Shown here: piece after piece, positions 17,986-29,530 of the stretch
Layout: every line of letters starts with the position of its first letter
Position numbering within the stretch: position 1 is the first letter of the stretch
DNA from: JAWKTV01 sp041398905
GTDB lineage: Bacteria; Planctomycetota; Planctomycetia; Planctomycetales; Planctomycetaceae
Direction: 5' to 3'
NCBI GenBank assembly: GCA_041398905.1
Contig: JAWKTV010000003.1
Location: 124,001-188,000, forward strand
Length of the DNA stretch: 64,000 nucleotides
Position numbers and translations under genes: made by a program
Notes under the pieces: generated by a model
The model's input: the letters and a program-made list of their open reading frames with translations, nothing else
Told to the model about the DNA's origin: nothing
Databases searched by the model: none

Positions 17986-18209
17986 GGCGGAAATCCCTGA
18001 GCAGTGATTGGACTGCCCCCAAGCATACCGCGACGACAGCCAGCCGTCATCGCGCTCGAACTCCAACACAGAAAGACCTGGTTGTGCCAAATCGCCGGGT
18101 GGCCGGGGCGTTCCGAAGGACGCCTCCGCCGGGATGGCATGCGACGTCGGGGGATACCACTCGCGCTGCGCGCCCCGGCACCAGGCCGATGCAGTGGCGG
18201 ACCACCGTG

Positions 18210-21200
18210 TCACATCCCAGCGCGTCGCAGGTCGAGCGTGCAGGGATAGTCGGCGGAGATCGGAATCGAACGGACCTGCATCGGGCCGGGAGAGTGACCG
18301 GACGCGAAGAACCGGGCCGCCCGGCGGCTCTCGGCTTCCAGCCGCGTTGATCGGAAACACACTGATTCAGTCCGCCCGGATGCTCAACGTAATAGGTGCA
18401 GCCGCCCAGCGACCGACCTTCGCGCAAGTCCACGATGTCGAACACCAGCGGCGTGTTGATCGGGATCGTGGGGTGAAGACAGCTCGGCGGCCACCACGCG
18501 CGATAACGAACCCCGGCCACGTACTCGCCATTGACTTCGGTCCGCTGAAGCGGCAGACGGTAGCCGTTGCAGGTCACCGCATACCGGTCCGAAAACAGCC
18601 CCGACACCTTGAGCTGCATCCGCTCGACCGAAGAATCGACATAGCGGGCGGTGCCGCCTGCTCCCGGTTCCTCGCCCAGCACGTACCACGGCTCAATCGC
18701 CTGTCGGAGTTCAAGCCGCATCCCGTCGTAGGTCGCCTCGCCCACCAGCGGGCAGCGGAACTCCCAATGCGGGGCGAACCACTCGGCATCGAAATCGAAG
18801 CCCGTCCTGCGGAGGTCGCCGATGATCCCGCACAGATCGTTCCACAGATGCCAGGGCAGCATGAATCGGTCGTGTGTCTGCGTCTCCCAGTGGATCAGTG
18901 ATTCGAGGTAAGGTCGCTCCCAGAACATCGCGATCAGTCCGCGCACGAGAAGTTGCTGGGCAAGGCTCATGCGCGCGTGCGGCGGCATCTCGAATGACCG
19001 CAACTCGACCAGCCCCAGCCGGCCGGATGAAGAGTCAGGCGAGTAGAGTTTGTCGATGCAGATCTCGGCGCGGTGCGTATTGCCCGTCACGTCCACCAGC
19101 AGATGCCGGAAGATGCGATCGACGATCCAGGGCTGTACTGGCTCGAACGGTCGCACCTGCTGGAACGCCGTTTCGAGTTCATACATCGCGTCGCGTCGAC
19201 CTTCGTCGACGCGCGGTGACTGACTGGTTGGGCCTATGAACAGCCCCGCGAACAGGTACGACAGGGACGGGTGATTGTTCCAGTACCCGATCAGGCTGCG
19301 CAGCAGATCGGGCCGGCGGAGGAACGGGCTGTCGAGCGGGGCGGCGGCCCCGAGCACAATGTGGTTCCCGCCGCCAGTGCCGGAATGCCGGCCATCGAGC
19401 TGAAACTTCTCCGTGCCGAGCCGGGTCGCCCGGGCGTCTTCGTAGACCCTGGTGGTGACTTGCTGCAGCTCGTCCCAGCTATGGGCGGGGTGAACGTTGA
19501 CCTCAATCACACCAGGGTCCGGCGTGACCTTCACGATGCTGATCCGGTCATCCGAGGGTGGGAGATACCCTTCGACCACAACCGGCATCCGCAGCGCCTC
19601 CGCGGTCTCCTCAACCGCCGCGATGAGTTCGAGATAGTCTTCGAGCCGCGCGACCGGCGGCATGAACACATGCAGCCGACCGAACCGCGGTTCGACGCAC
19701 ATCGCCGTTCGCACGGTGTTCCAGCCGCCGACGGCGACCGGCACACTGGCTGCGGATTCGCTGGAGCTGTCGCCCGCGTGACTGCCCGAAAAGTCACGCA
19801 CCTGATCGGCGATCTGCACGGCTGGCTCGGCGTCCTGCGGACGTACCCGATCCCGCGCGGCACGCCGCAGTTCGACGTAGGTGGGCAACATGCGGTGCGA
19901 ACCGGTCGGGTCGGCCGTGTACAACGCCGCGGCCGCGGCGGAGGTCATCACAGGCAGCGACTCCAGCGGCAGTCTGAGGCCGATCGCGGAATCGCCCGGG
20001 ATGAGATACAGCTTCTCGGTCCGCAGTCGCCAGTCGCCGCTCTGCCAGCGGGCGTTCGCCTGCCACCACGCTTTGGAGAGCGGCAGCACGAACCCGACCG
20101 GTCGATTGAGCCCCCGTTCCAGCGCCAGCGCCAGCCGCCGGCGTTCCTCGGGATCGTCGGCGTCGTACTTGTTGGGGTCGACATTGACCGGGAGCTTCTG
20201 CTCCAGTTCGATCATGTGCCACAGGTCTTCATAGGCGGGCCGGATATGGTCCGGCTTCACGCCCAGTTGCCGGGCGAAGGCGGTGACGAACGTCTCGGCC
20301 TGCTCCGGGCCGGACTCGTAGTCCAGAGAAATGTCGGCGAGGAGTTCCGGATTGTTCCCGACAGGCTCGCCATCTTTACGCCACAGGCACGAATAGGCCC
20401 AGCGGGGAAGCGACTCGCCGGGATACCACTTCCCCTGACCGAAGTGCAGCAACGATCCCGTGGCGAACCGCCGCTGCAGCCGACGAATCAACTGATCGGA
20501 CAGCCGCTGTTTTGTCGCCTCGACCGCGGCGACGGTCCACTCGGCCCCTTCCATGTCGTCGATCGAGACGAAGGTCGGCTCGCCCCCCATCGTCAACCGG
20601 ACGTCGCCCCCTTGCAGCCGGGCGTCAACGGCGTGGCCGACCGCGTCGATCCGCGACCATTGCTCGTCCGTGTACGGCAGGGTGACGCGCGGATCCTCAT
20701 GCACGCGCGTCACCTTCATCTGCACATCGAACTTCGATTCGCAGGGCTCGACCGCGCCGGAGATGGGGGCCGCGGTGGTCGGCGTCGGGGTCGCGGCCAG
20801 GGGGATGTGCCCTTCGCCCGTCAGCAAACCGGAGGTCGCATCCAGCCCGATCCAGCCAGCACCGGGGAGAAACACTTCCGTCCATGCATGCAGATCGGTG
20901 AAGTCGACCTCCGGTCCGGAAGGGCCGTCGAGCGACTTCTGATCGGGAGCGAGTTGAATGAGATAGCCCGACACAAAGCGGGCCGCCAGGCCCAGGTTGC
21001 GAAGAATCTGCGCCAGCAGCCACGCCGAGTCCCGACACGAGCCGGACCGCTTCTCAAGGGTCTCCTCCGGAGACTGCACCCCCGGCTCCATGCGGATGAG
21101 GTACCGAATCTCCTGCTGCAGCCGCTGGTTGAGTTCGACCAGCAGATCGATCGTCCGGCGTGGCGTGAGGTCGATCGAGTCAAGGTACTGCCCCAACTGG

Positions 21201-21574
21201 GAGCCGACAGGCAGGCACTCCAGAAACGGCTGGAGGTCCTTCCGCAACTCGGGCGCGTAGTTGAAGGGATACTCGGTCGCCTCTTCCTCGATGAAGAAGT
21301 CAAACGGATTGATGACCGTCATCGTGGTGACGAGGTCGACACTGACGCGGAACAGGTCCGTTGGCTCAGGGAACACGAGCCGGGCGAGAAAGTTCCCGTG
21401 CGGGTCTTGCTGCCAGTTGAGAAAGTGCTGCGCAGGCTCGATCTTCAGCGAGTAGCTGTTGATCGGAGTGCGACTGTGCGGAGCGGGCCGGAGGCGAACC
21501 GTTTGCGGCCCGAGTGCGATACGCCGATCGTAGCGGTACTCGGTGATGTGGGTGAGTGCGACCTGGATCGGCAT
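18210..21574 (-). CDS. transglutaminase / DUF2126 large protein, two C-terminal frameshifts
   Basis: From ATG 21574 the product has an N-terminal transglutaminase domain with the Cys-His-Asp triad Cys180 (RSGSCRDSAW), His229 (DLHAWTEVF) and Asp245 (WIGLDATSG). A large DUF2126 region follows (about residues 290-1110). The undisturbed frame stays open to 18047, but the family tail reads through two shifts near 18330-18350: after HPGGLNQ the sequence continues as VFPINAA and then EAESRRAARFFASGHSPGPM, ending at TGA 18210-18212. The restored protein is about 1,121 residues, a normal size for this fused family. It is encoded next to alpha-E and ATP-grasp genes, the gene set described by Iyer, Aravind and colleagues for peptide-type ligation. 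A role in making or trimming an unknown peptide or amide is inferred. Confidence 0.85.
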
Positions 21575-21719
21575 GGGGAAGCTATGGCGAGTGGACGATG
21601 AGTGAGGGCGGCCGGTCAGTCCGGCAACAGGGTGCGGACGACTCGCCCGCCGGCGAGATCGGTCGACAGGTTCGGGCAGCTCGGCGGTCTACCACACGTT
21701 GATGCCGATACGACTCACG

Positions 21720-22767
21720 TCAAGCACTGCTTTGCGACTGCGTCATTCCACCAAGTGCTTGCGACTGCGTCACCGCCGATTGCGACTGGCCCGCCGCGGT
21801 GGGAGCCGGTGCCGACCATGGGTCGGGTCGGCGGAAGAACTGATCGTGGACATCCCCGCCGATGTCGTTGATCTGCTGCTGCATGAAGTCGATGAACTCA
21901 TGCAGCCCCTCGTTGAGGATATCCTGTACGGAGGAGAAGTTGAGCCGGGCGTTCAGTTGTCCGAGCATCTGCTCCGCGGGAATCCCGAAGGTTCCCTGCG
22001 GCCGGCCGGTGATGGCGTGCAGACACTCGTCGGCCTCGCTGAGGCTGAACCGCACCGAGCGGGAAAGTACCGATCGAGCAGCAGGAACTCGACGACATTC
22101 TTCGGTTCGATGCGGCCGTAGTCCTTGCGGTACATGTGCAGCGGCTCGTAGACTCCAGCAGCGCGGACCACTGCACGATGTCGACCGTGGAGCCAACATG
22201 CGACGAGTCGGGCAGCAGGATGAAGTACTTGACGTCGAGCACGCGAGAGGTCTTGTCGGCCCGTTCGAGCAACCGGCCCAGTGTCGCGAAGTTCCACGCT
22301 TCCCCATGTGAGAACGTGACGCCGGTGACGCCAATCACCTGATGGCTGGAACGCTTCACACGCTCCAGAAAGTCGGAAGGGCTGGCGATGACCGACCGTT
22401 CGTGCGGCAGAGCCTCGCGCACCCGCAGGTAGAACCGGTTGACCGACTCCCACATCGCGGTGCTGAGAATGTCGCGGATCGTGCGGGCGTTCTCCCGAGC
22501 GCTGGTCACGCAGGAAAGAATCGAGTTCGGGTTGCGACGATCGAACGTGAGGAAGCGAATTACGTTCGCACGGGAAAACTCGCCATAAAGTTCCTTGAAC
22601 TGCTCTTCGTCGCCGCTGGCGAAGATCAGCGGCGCCCACTGGTCGTCCGAACCGATGCGGCCGCCGAGCGAGATCGCCTGATTCACCTCGATGAACCGCG
22701 CGACGTTCTCGGCCCGCTCGATATAGCGGCTCATCCAGTAAACGGCATCGGCGACTCGGCTGAGCAT
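21720..22767 (-). CDS. alpha-E domain protein, frame disrupted
   Basis: ATG 22767 starts a typical alpha-E domain (MLSRVADAVYWMSRYIERAENVAR...), the all-helical COG2307 module. The frame is intact through VDIVQWSALLES near 22165. Two shifts follow: LYEPLHMYRKDYGRIEPKNVVEFLLLDRYFP is in a second frame and FSLSEADECLHAITGRPQGTFGIPAEQML in a third, ending at 21720. The total is about 349 residues, normal for the family. The helical domain always accompanies transglutaminase and ATP-grasp partners and is thought to help their ligation or recognition. The C-terminal tail is rich in Gln and Ser (QSQSAVTQSQAL) and is encoded by imperfect direct repeats. Confidence 0.83.
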
Positions 22768-22887
22768 GGCGGATGGGGGCGACAGTTGGTCGTGATTGAA
22801 TTCGGTATGAGGTCGGCTACGGAGAACTCACGCGCGTCGCAGGCAACGCCGGAACGCGCCACGGCGTCCACAAGCCGTGTTGCGGTG

Positions 22888-24317
22888 TCAGTCCGTCAGT
22901 ACCCACGTGTCTTTGCTCCCCCCGCCTTGAGACGAGTTGACAATCATCGAGCCTTCCCGCAGCGCGACCCGCGTGAGGCCGCCCGGCAGTACGAAAATCG
23001 AGTCGCCGTAAAGAATAAAGGGACGCAAGTCGACATGCCGGGGACGGACTTCATCGGCGATGATCGTCGGAACCGTCGACAGGTCCAGCATCGGCTGAGC
23101 GATCCAGTTGCGCGGGTTGCTTCGCACTGAAGCCGCGCACTCCTCCTGCTCCTTCCGTGACGACATCGGCCCCATCAGAATGCCGTACCCGCCCGACTCG
23201 TTCGTCGGCTTCACCACCAGTTCGTCGAGATGCTCCAGCACGTACTGGCAGTCCTTCTCGTCCGAGCAGACGTACGTCGGGACGTTCGGCAGGATGACCT
23301 CTTCCGTCAGGTAGTAGTCGATGATCTTGGGGACGTAGGCGTACACCGCCTTGTCGTCCGCAACGCCGGTACCAGGCGCGTTGGCGAGCGTGATGTTGCC
23401 GCGCCGATAAGCGTCCATGATGCCCGGCACACCAAGCATCGAATCGGCCCGAAAGGCCAGCGGATCGATGAAGTCGTCGTCGAGTCGTCGATACAGCACG
23501 TCCACCCGTTGAGGACCGTGCGTCGTTCGCATGTACACGTACCCGTTTTCGACGAACAGGTCGTTGCCACTGACCAGTTCGATGCCCATTTGCTGGGCAA
23601 GGAACGCATGCTCGAAGTAAGCCGAGTTGTAGACGCCAGGCGTCAGCAGCGCAACGACCGGGTCCGTCACCCCCGCAGGAGCCGTTTGCTGCAGGATGTC
23701 GAGCAGTTGCTCGGGGTACTGCTCGACCGGGGCGATTGACGCTCCTTGGAACACCTCGGGCAGCACCCGCTTCATCAACTCGCGATTTTCGAGCACATAC
23801 GACACCCCGGAGGGACATCGCAGGTTATCCTCCAGCACGTAAAACTCGCCGTCCCGATGCCGCACGAGGTCGGTGCCGGTGATGTGCGTCCAGACCCCTT
23901 TGGGAGGACGGAACCCCTCGCACTGTGGACGATACGTCTTGGCGGTCAGCACCAGCTCTTTAGGGACCACCCGATCGCGCAGAATCTTCTGCGGCCCGTA
24001 AATGTCGTCCAGAAACAGGTTCAGAGCCTGAATCCGCTGCTTGAGTCCGGCCTCGACTCGCGCCCACTCACGGCTGTGGAACACCCGGGGGATCAGGTCG
24101 AACGGCCAGACCTTCTCGGTCCCTTCTTCGTGCCCGTAGACCGCGAACGTGACTCCACGCCTCGAAGCTGGCCTTCGGAGAACCGTTGCCGCCCCGTCAA
24201 CTCCTCCAGGGACACCTGATTCAAGGCGTCAGCAGCGGGGAAACGAGGGTCTCGGTTCGAGCCGATGAACTCGTCATACGAATCAGAAATGGGATAGCTG
24301 TCGATCACAGGGCGCAT
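22888..24317 (-). CDS. circularly permuted ATP-grasp protein, one frameshift
   Basis: ATG 24317 gives MRPVIDSYPISDSYDEFIGSN, the usual start of the circularly permuted ATP-grasp family (COG2308). A single frameshift near 24158 separates this from GVTFAVYGHEEGTEKVWPFDLIPRVFHSREW and the remainder, which runs in frame to 22888. Blocks such as GVWTHITGTDLVRHRDGEFYVLEDNLRCPSG, EPRVDVLYRRLDDDFIDPLAF-like sequence and VVKPTNESGGYGILMGP are all present, and the ATP- and metal-binding residues appear intact. The product is about 476 residues. It probably ligates an amino group to a carboxylate, together with alpha-E and transglutaminase proteins. It is the first gene of the minus-strand cluster. Confidence 0.88.
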
Positions 24318-24981
24318 TGTGAGCTTCCGACGAAAGGCCGTCAAACCCGTTGGCAATTTGCGCGCCGCGAGCGGGCGTTGCGTTGGAATTGACATCGAGC
24401 GCGTCGCGCAGCATTGTCCGGCTGCGTTGGGGCCACCCGCTTTTTCGGCAGTTTTGACCGGCTGGCATCAGGCAGAACGGAGTTTGAGAACGATCTGGAC
24501 CTTGCCGTCCGCCAAGTCCCGTGGGCGCACACCCCAGGCTGACCGCGTGCCTTTTGCGCACGGCGTTGCCTGCGTTGCGCGCAGTCCCGTCGACCTCAAC
24601 GCAGCCGTCGCCGCGTGTGCCCTGTTCCCCGTTCGGCCGCCTCTCATTCGATTCAGCCACGCAGGGCCCAAGGTCCGCTGGGCGGTCGCGACGTGCGGAG
24701 TCGCGTTCCAGCGAGTCAGCGCATCGACAACGCCGCCGTAACTCACATTCCCACAAAAGCTTTTGCTCACCCAGCTCGTCCTGAATGGAGTCGCAGCAGT
24801 TCGTCAACTTGCGAGAATTGTCCTGCAGCCGCTTTACGTCTCTGGCGACCTGCGACAGAATAGCGGGGCGGAAGACTGCACTTTCGTCATCCAACATCAC
24901 CGCCAAGCAGGGAAGCTGCCGGGGCCGTTATTGCGCTCCGCCGTTGTGACTCTGCCTCCGGACGTCAGCCAGCGAGCATTC
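24318..24981. other. 664-base divergent intergenic region
   Basis: It separates the ATP-grasp cluster from the divergent giant gene, so both promoters must lie here. No gene is clearly supported. A minus-strand frame starting near 24897 with MLDDESAVFRPAILSQVARD looks protein-like for about 50 residues and then becomes Arg-rich and disordered; I do not call it. Confidence 0.4.
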
Positions 24982-27900
24982 ATGGCCGCCCGAAAAAGTT
25001 CTGGAAAGTCTGCGACTCCAACTTTGTCGACCACCGGCGAGGACCGCGAGACCCTGCAGGCCATCCTGGCTCACCTGAACTTTTCAGGTGGCAAGGCGGA
25101 CCCCAATCTGCTGGCGAACATCAACCGGCTGTGGCGCAAGCTGCCGGAGGCCGACCGCTACGGTGCCCTCAAAACCGCGCTGCTGAACCTGCTGGCCGAG
25201 CTGGAAGGGAAGACCCCCGTCTTCACCCCGGCTGCTCAGGCCCGCGCGGTCGTCGAACTGACGCTGGAAGACGCCCTGCCGGCCTATCGAGAATTCCACT
25301 CCAGCCAACTGTTCCACCTGACGGATTCCGATTACGACAATCCCTTCCTCTGCGGCCGGCTGTTTGAAGCGGTCCTGTCGCAGCAGGGGCCATGGGACGA
25401 GAGGGAGCGAATCCTCACCGGGGCCGTGCGGCATTGCAGCGACTTCGTCGGCTATCGACCGGTCGCCGTATTGGAGAACGGGCGGCAGATGCAGCTTTAT
25501 CCGCGTGAACGGGTCGCGCCGCTCCCGCTCTACGTCGCGGGAGCGGGGGTCGCGGAGACTCGATACGCCCCGCTGATCGAGCGAACGCTCCAGTTCCTTC
25601 GCGAGGCGGCCGCAAAACCTGCTGCACGACGCGTTTCTCGATCCGGAGCAAGTCCTCGAACTCGTCGTCGACCCCGGGCGCACGATCACCTGCACCCGGT
25701 CTACAAGCGAACCAACTACATCTTCGGCGAGTGGGATCCGCACACGATCGACATCAAAGGGAACTACACCCGATTCGTCGTCCGCAAAATCCTGCTGGAT
25801 GCGGCTCGTCGACTGGATCGAGAAATACCCGGGCAAGCTGTCGCTCGAAGAACGGCTGTTCGACGCCTCTGCGGCGCTCACCGGTACGATGCTGATGTCA
25901 TCGTCCGTCAGCGGTTCCGGCCCGCAATCGCACGACTCGACCACATCCCTCTCCACACTGTTGCCCACGATCGCCAAGCGGCGGGACGACTTCTATCACC
26001 AGCTCACCAGCGAAGCGACCGGCCCCCGCCAGCGCCGGCTGAACAAGATCGAACGCGAGACGCGCAGCCATTCGGGCACGTGCGGCAGCATCTCAACATG
26101 TTTCTCGCCGGCTATGGCGCGATGCAGGTGCAGCGCCGCGAGCTGGCTGCTGATGTTCGCGCGCATCGGAATGCTCGGCGTCGCGCGGACAAACGCGGCG
26201 GCCATACCCGCCGCCTCCATTCGCATCGAATGCGAGATGCTCTGCGAACTGAGCCGCCGCGATGGCCGACTTGCGCGCCGGGCATGTGCCTCACGCCGCC
26301 GCCAGGCTCAACAACGTTGAGCAGCACCTTCACCGCGGCATCGAATGCGGGGCGCTCGTCGACCCGTGGAACATTCTCGGCTTTGGCGGGCAGTTTCCGC
26401 TGTTCGCGTCCCGCGAAGACGCCATTCCCGACAACCGCGTCGAGTCGCTGCTGGAACTGATGTCGGAAACCTTTGGCGTCTTTACGAAGGTGCTGATCAA
26501 CGCGGCCAGCAACGGCGACGACGCCCTGGTTCGTCAGGCGTCGGAGGACTACGAACGGCTGGCCAACTGGTGGGACCAGTTCGCCAGCGGGGTGATCGAC
26601 GAACTCCCCGAGGTCGTTGGACAGGATGCGTGGGAATCGGCGACGCATGTCGCGACCATGCTCAAGGAATGGCATGTGGCTGGCGAGGCCGCCGGTGACC
26701 TCTCCTTCTGGAAGCAACGCCTCGACCGGTTTCAGTCCTCCCAGGCGTTCGGACCTGTTGTTGAGGCACTGCTCGAAAAGGGGGACGATGTCTCGTCGTT
26801 CGCGCTGATGGTGCAGTGGCTCAATCAGATCGACGAAGTCGGTACCGAAAGTCCGCAACACTCGTTGTTGGGGCTCCTCATCCGCTGGATGAAGCTGGTT
26901 GTCCGGCAAGCGGAGGCGGCCGACTCGGCTGACGAGGACGTGCTCGCCAAGATTCGCCGGCTCTTCGCGTTTCTCGAAGCCAACGCCGGTTCCGCGTGGG
27001 TCGTGCCATCGATCGACGAGGCGCTGTCCGGGACAACCCGCGCCCACGACCCGGACTGGCTCAATTCCGACCCCAGCGACGGCGATTCCTCTGAAGGCTC
27101 CGATGACAACCTGTTCGAGGCCGCCTTCGAGGGAGTCACCTTCAAGGACAGTGCCGACGACGGCGAGTGGGGTGACACCGCCGACTCCGGCGGCCCCGGC
27201 CCCGCGCAGTCAACCGAGTTCGAATTGATCAATCGCGAGATCGAGCCGCGGATGAAGTTCCTGAACGCGGTCGGGCAGTTGTGGCAGCTCGCCGCCGCGG
27301 CGTTCGCCCGCGCCGGGGGCACCGGTGAAGAGTCCAGCCACAAGTACGCCGCCGACATCCGTGGCTGGCGGCAACAGTGCCGCGCGTGGGAGTCCGACCT
27401 GCTGCGGCTCATGGACTCTCTGTGGAATCGCAAGCTCGAACAGCCCACAGGCGATTTCGGCGACAACATCGAGTTCGATCTGCAGATGCAGGTCAAGTAT
27501 TACTTGCTCAACCACATTGTCGTGACGCTGCTGAGCTTGAAGAACGCCGAGCGAATGCTCGCGGGCTGCCTGCCGCCGTCGGAAGCCGCGCCCAGCGGGG
27601 CCGATGGTGAACTGGAGTCGACCCTCTCCGCCATCTACAGCGCCATTGTGCGGCGCGATGTCGAAGCCGTCACCACCCGACTGCCCGCACTCATCCGGCT
27701 GTTGCAGAAGCAGCCGCTGCTGTACGTCCCGTTCGAACATGGTGGCAAGCCCGCCAACATCCTGCGGGCGCAGACGATGCAGTCGGTGGCCCGGTTCCTG
27801 TTGCGCGAGCTGCCGCGAATGGGGCTGCTCAGGCATACCTGGCATGTACTCAACACGTTCTTCAAGATGGAGCGGCGGTGGCGGCCTGAAGGACAGGCGA

Positions 27901-29084
27901 TCACCGAGTTCGACCGGCTGTTCGACATCGCGCTGCACAACTCGCTGGAGACGCTGATCACCTCCACCGATAGCTGGCCCGCCTCGTCCTCCCCGGCGGA
28001 CGACCTGCTCAACGCGGTCAGCGAGTTGCTGGATCCCTACCAGCAACTGTGGATGAAACACAGCAAGACGATGCGGCTCTCCTCGGTCGATGGCGTCCGG
28101 CTCGACGACGACTGGAGCCAGCTCTACGCGTTCATCCAAACCTACGGCGACGAACTGTTTCACGCCAGCCAGCTCACGCTGGGACACGTGCGGACCATCC
28201 TGCACAACGGCGTCGAGTGGTATCTCGAATACCTCGATCAGGAGGAGGACCCGCTCGATCCGTCCAGGCTGCTCGCCGACATCGATTCCCGCAGAATCGA
28301 TCGCGACGACGTCGTGTGGTGCCTCGAATCTCTGTACTCCATCATCGTCGACAAGTTCGATCGATTCCTCGAATACAACACCACCACCACGCAGTCCGAC
28401 TACGGCAACATGTTCTACACGTTGCTTGACTTCTTAAGGCTCGAAGCCAGGTACGATCGAGACGCGTGGAACCTCACACCGCTCGTCACAGTGCACGATA
28501 CGCTGGCGCGGTCCGGCAAACGCGACTGCGCCGAGTTGTGGGCCGACATGTTCGAAGCGCAGGTGACCGAACTCGCGAACCGGCATCTCATCGATCTGGG
28601 TGAACTTGAGGCTCGACACGGCATGCGGCTTCCGGCCATCGCCGACCACCTCAGGCAGCGGTTTTACAAGCAGCTCCAGGTCAACGAAATGGTCGTCCTC
28701 ATTCGACCGGCCATGCGCGAAGCCCGCGAAGCGAGCGACGAACGGCCCGCAGCCACCGAGCTGGCCACGCTCGCCGAGGCGTACCTCGCTGAATCGTGGG
28801 GATCGGGGGTCGATATCCCCGGCTGGATTCGTGCGCTCGATCGCGAAACCAGTGAAGTTCTGTTCGCTGACGAAGGGGGCCGGCCGGGTGCCGAGGCTGA
28901 CACGGAATTCCCGCTCGTCACCATCACCCTGCGGGAGCTTCGTCAGCAAATCAGCGAATGGAAGAGCACGATCGCCGGTCCGTCGCCCAAGCGTCCGAGT
29001 CGCGGAAGCCCGCGCGATTCGGGCAAGACCAAGCCACCCGCCGCCGGACGCCGACGCGGCCGCAAGCCCCCACAGGACGACTGA
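24982..29084 (+). CDS. giant protein of unknown function, about 1,367 codons, at least six frameshifts
   Basis: ATG 24982 starts one long gene that is read in changing frames between about 25610 and 26270 and then runs in a single frame to 29084. Junctions are near 25612, 25680, 25800, 26060, 26145 and 26270; the open, non-repetitive sequence on both sides of each supports one gene. The protein is mostly helical with Leu, Ala and Arg pairs. It has no signal peptide, membrane segment, nucleotide-binding motif or catalytic motif that I can see, and it includes an acidic Asp/Glu/Ser-rich stretch (about 27060-27200). The end is Lys/Arg-rich (RRRGRKPPQDD). I do not recognise the family. It stands divergently next to the ATP-grasp/alpha-E/transglutaminase cluster. 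Confidence 0.75.
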
Positions 29085-29530
29085 CCGCCCTTAAGTGGTC
29101 ATCGGGTGGCAGGAACTGCTCGACGGGTAACTCGCGACCAATCGCCATTTGTCGTCGCGCCGGTCGTGTGTGGCCGCGCTGTTGCATCCGCCGCTCCCCC
29201 AAGGTTGGTGACCGCGAGACCGTCGGGCCATCGCCGTGTTCCACCCCGCTGGTCGAGGCAGCCCGCAAGTCAGCCGGGCCGGAAGAATCGCTGCAATCGG
29301 AATTGTCGAACATCCGCGACAGGTCGTTCGCCAGCCTTGATGAGGAATCTGAGAACCGAGAGCAAGCCGAAACAGCCCCCTTCGATGACTGGCCGTGGAG
29401 CGCGAAGTCCATCCGCACGTCGTTCGTGTTCACGTTGGGCTCCTGGTGAAGACGAGTCAAACGCCAGCGGTCGACCCTGCCACCGCGAGTCCAGAGCTAC
29501 TCCTGTTCTCTTACGCCGCCTCAAGACACC
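29085..29530. other. intergenic region before the HDOD gene
   Basis: No open frame with family resemblance was seen in these 446 bases on either strand. They must hold the promoter of the HDOD gene, but no convincing -35/-10 pair is visible. Confidence 0.4.

Noticed and set aside
19271..21601. Plus-strand open frame of 776 codons
   Set aside because: It lies antisense to the transglutaminase/DUF2126 gene, is rich in Arg and His, and has no family resemblance; a GC-rich shadow.
24763..24981. Upstream extension of the giant gene to ATG 24763
   Set aside because: The added 73 residues have no clear character; ATG 24982 is followed at once by sequence that reads like a normal N-terminus.
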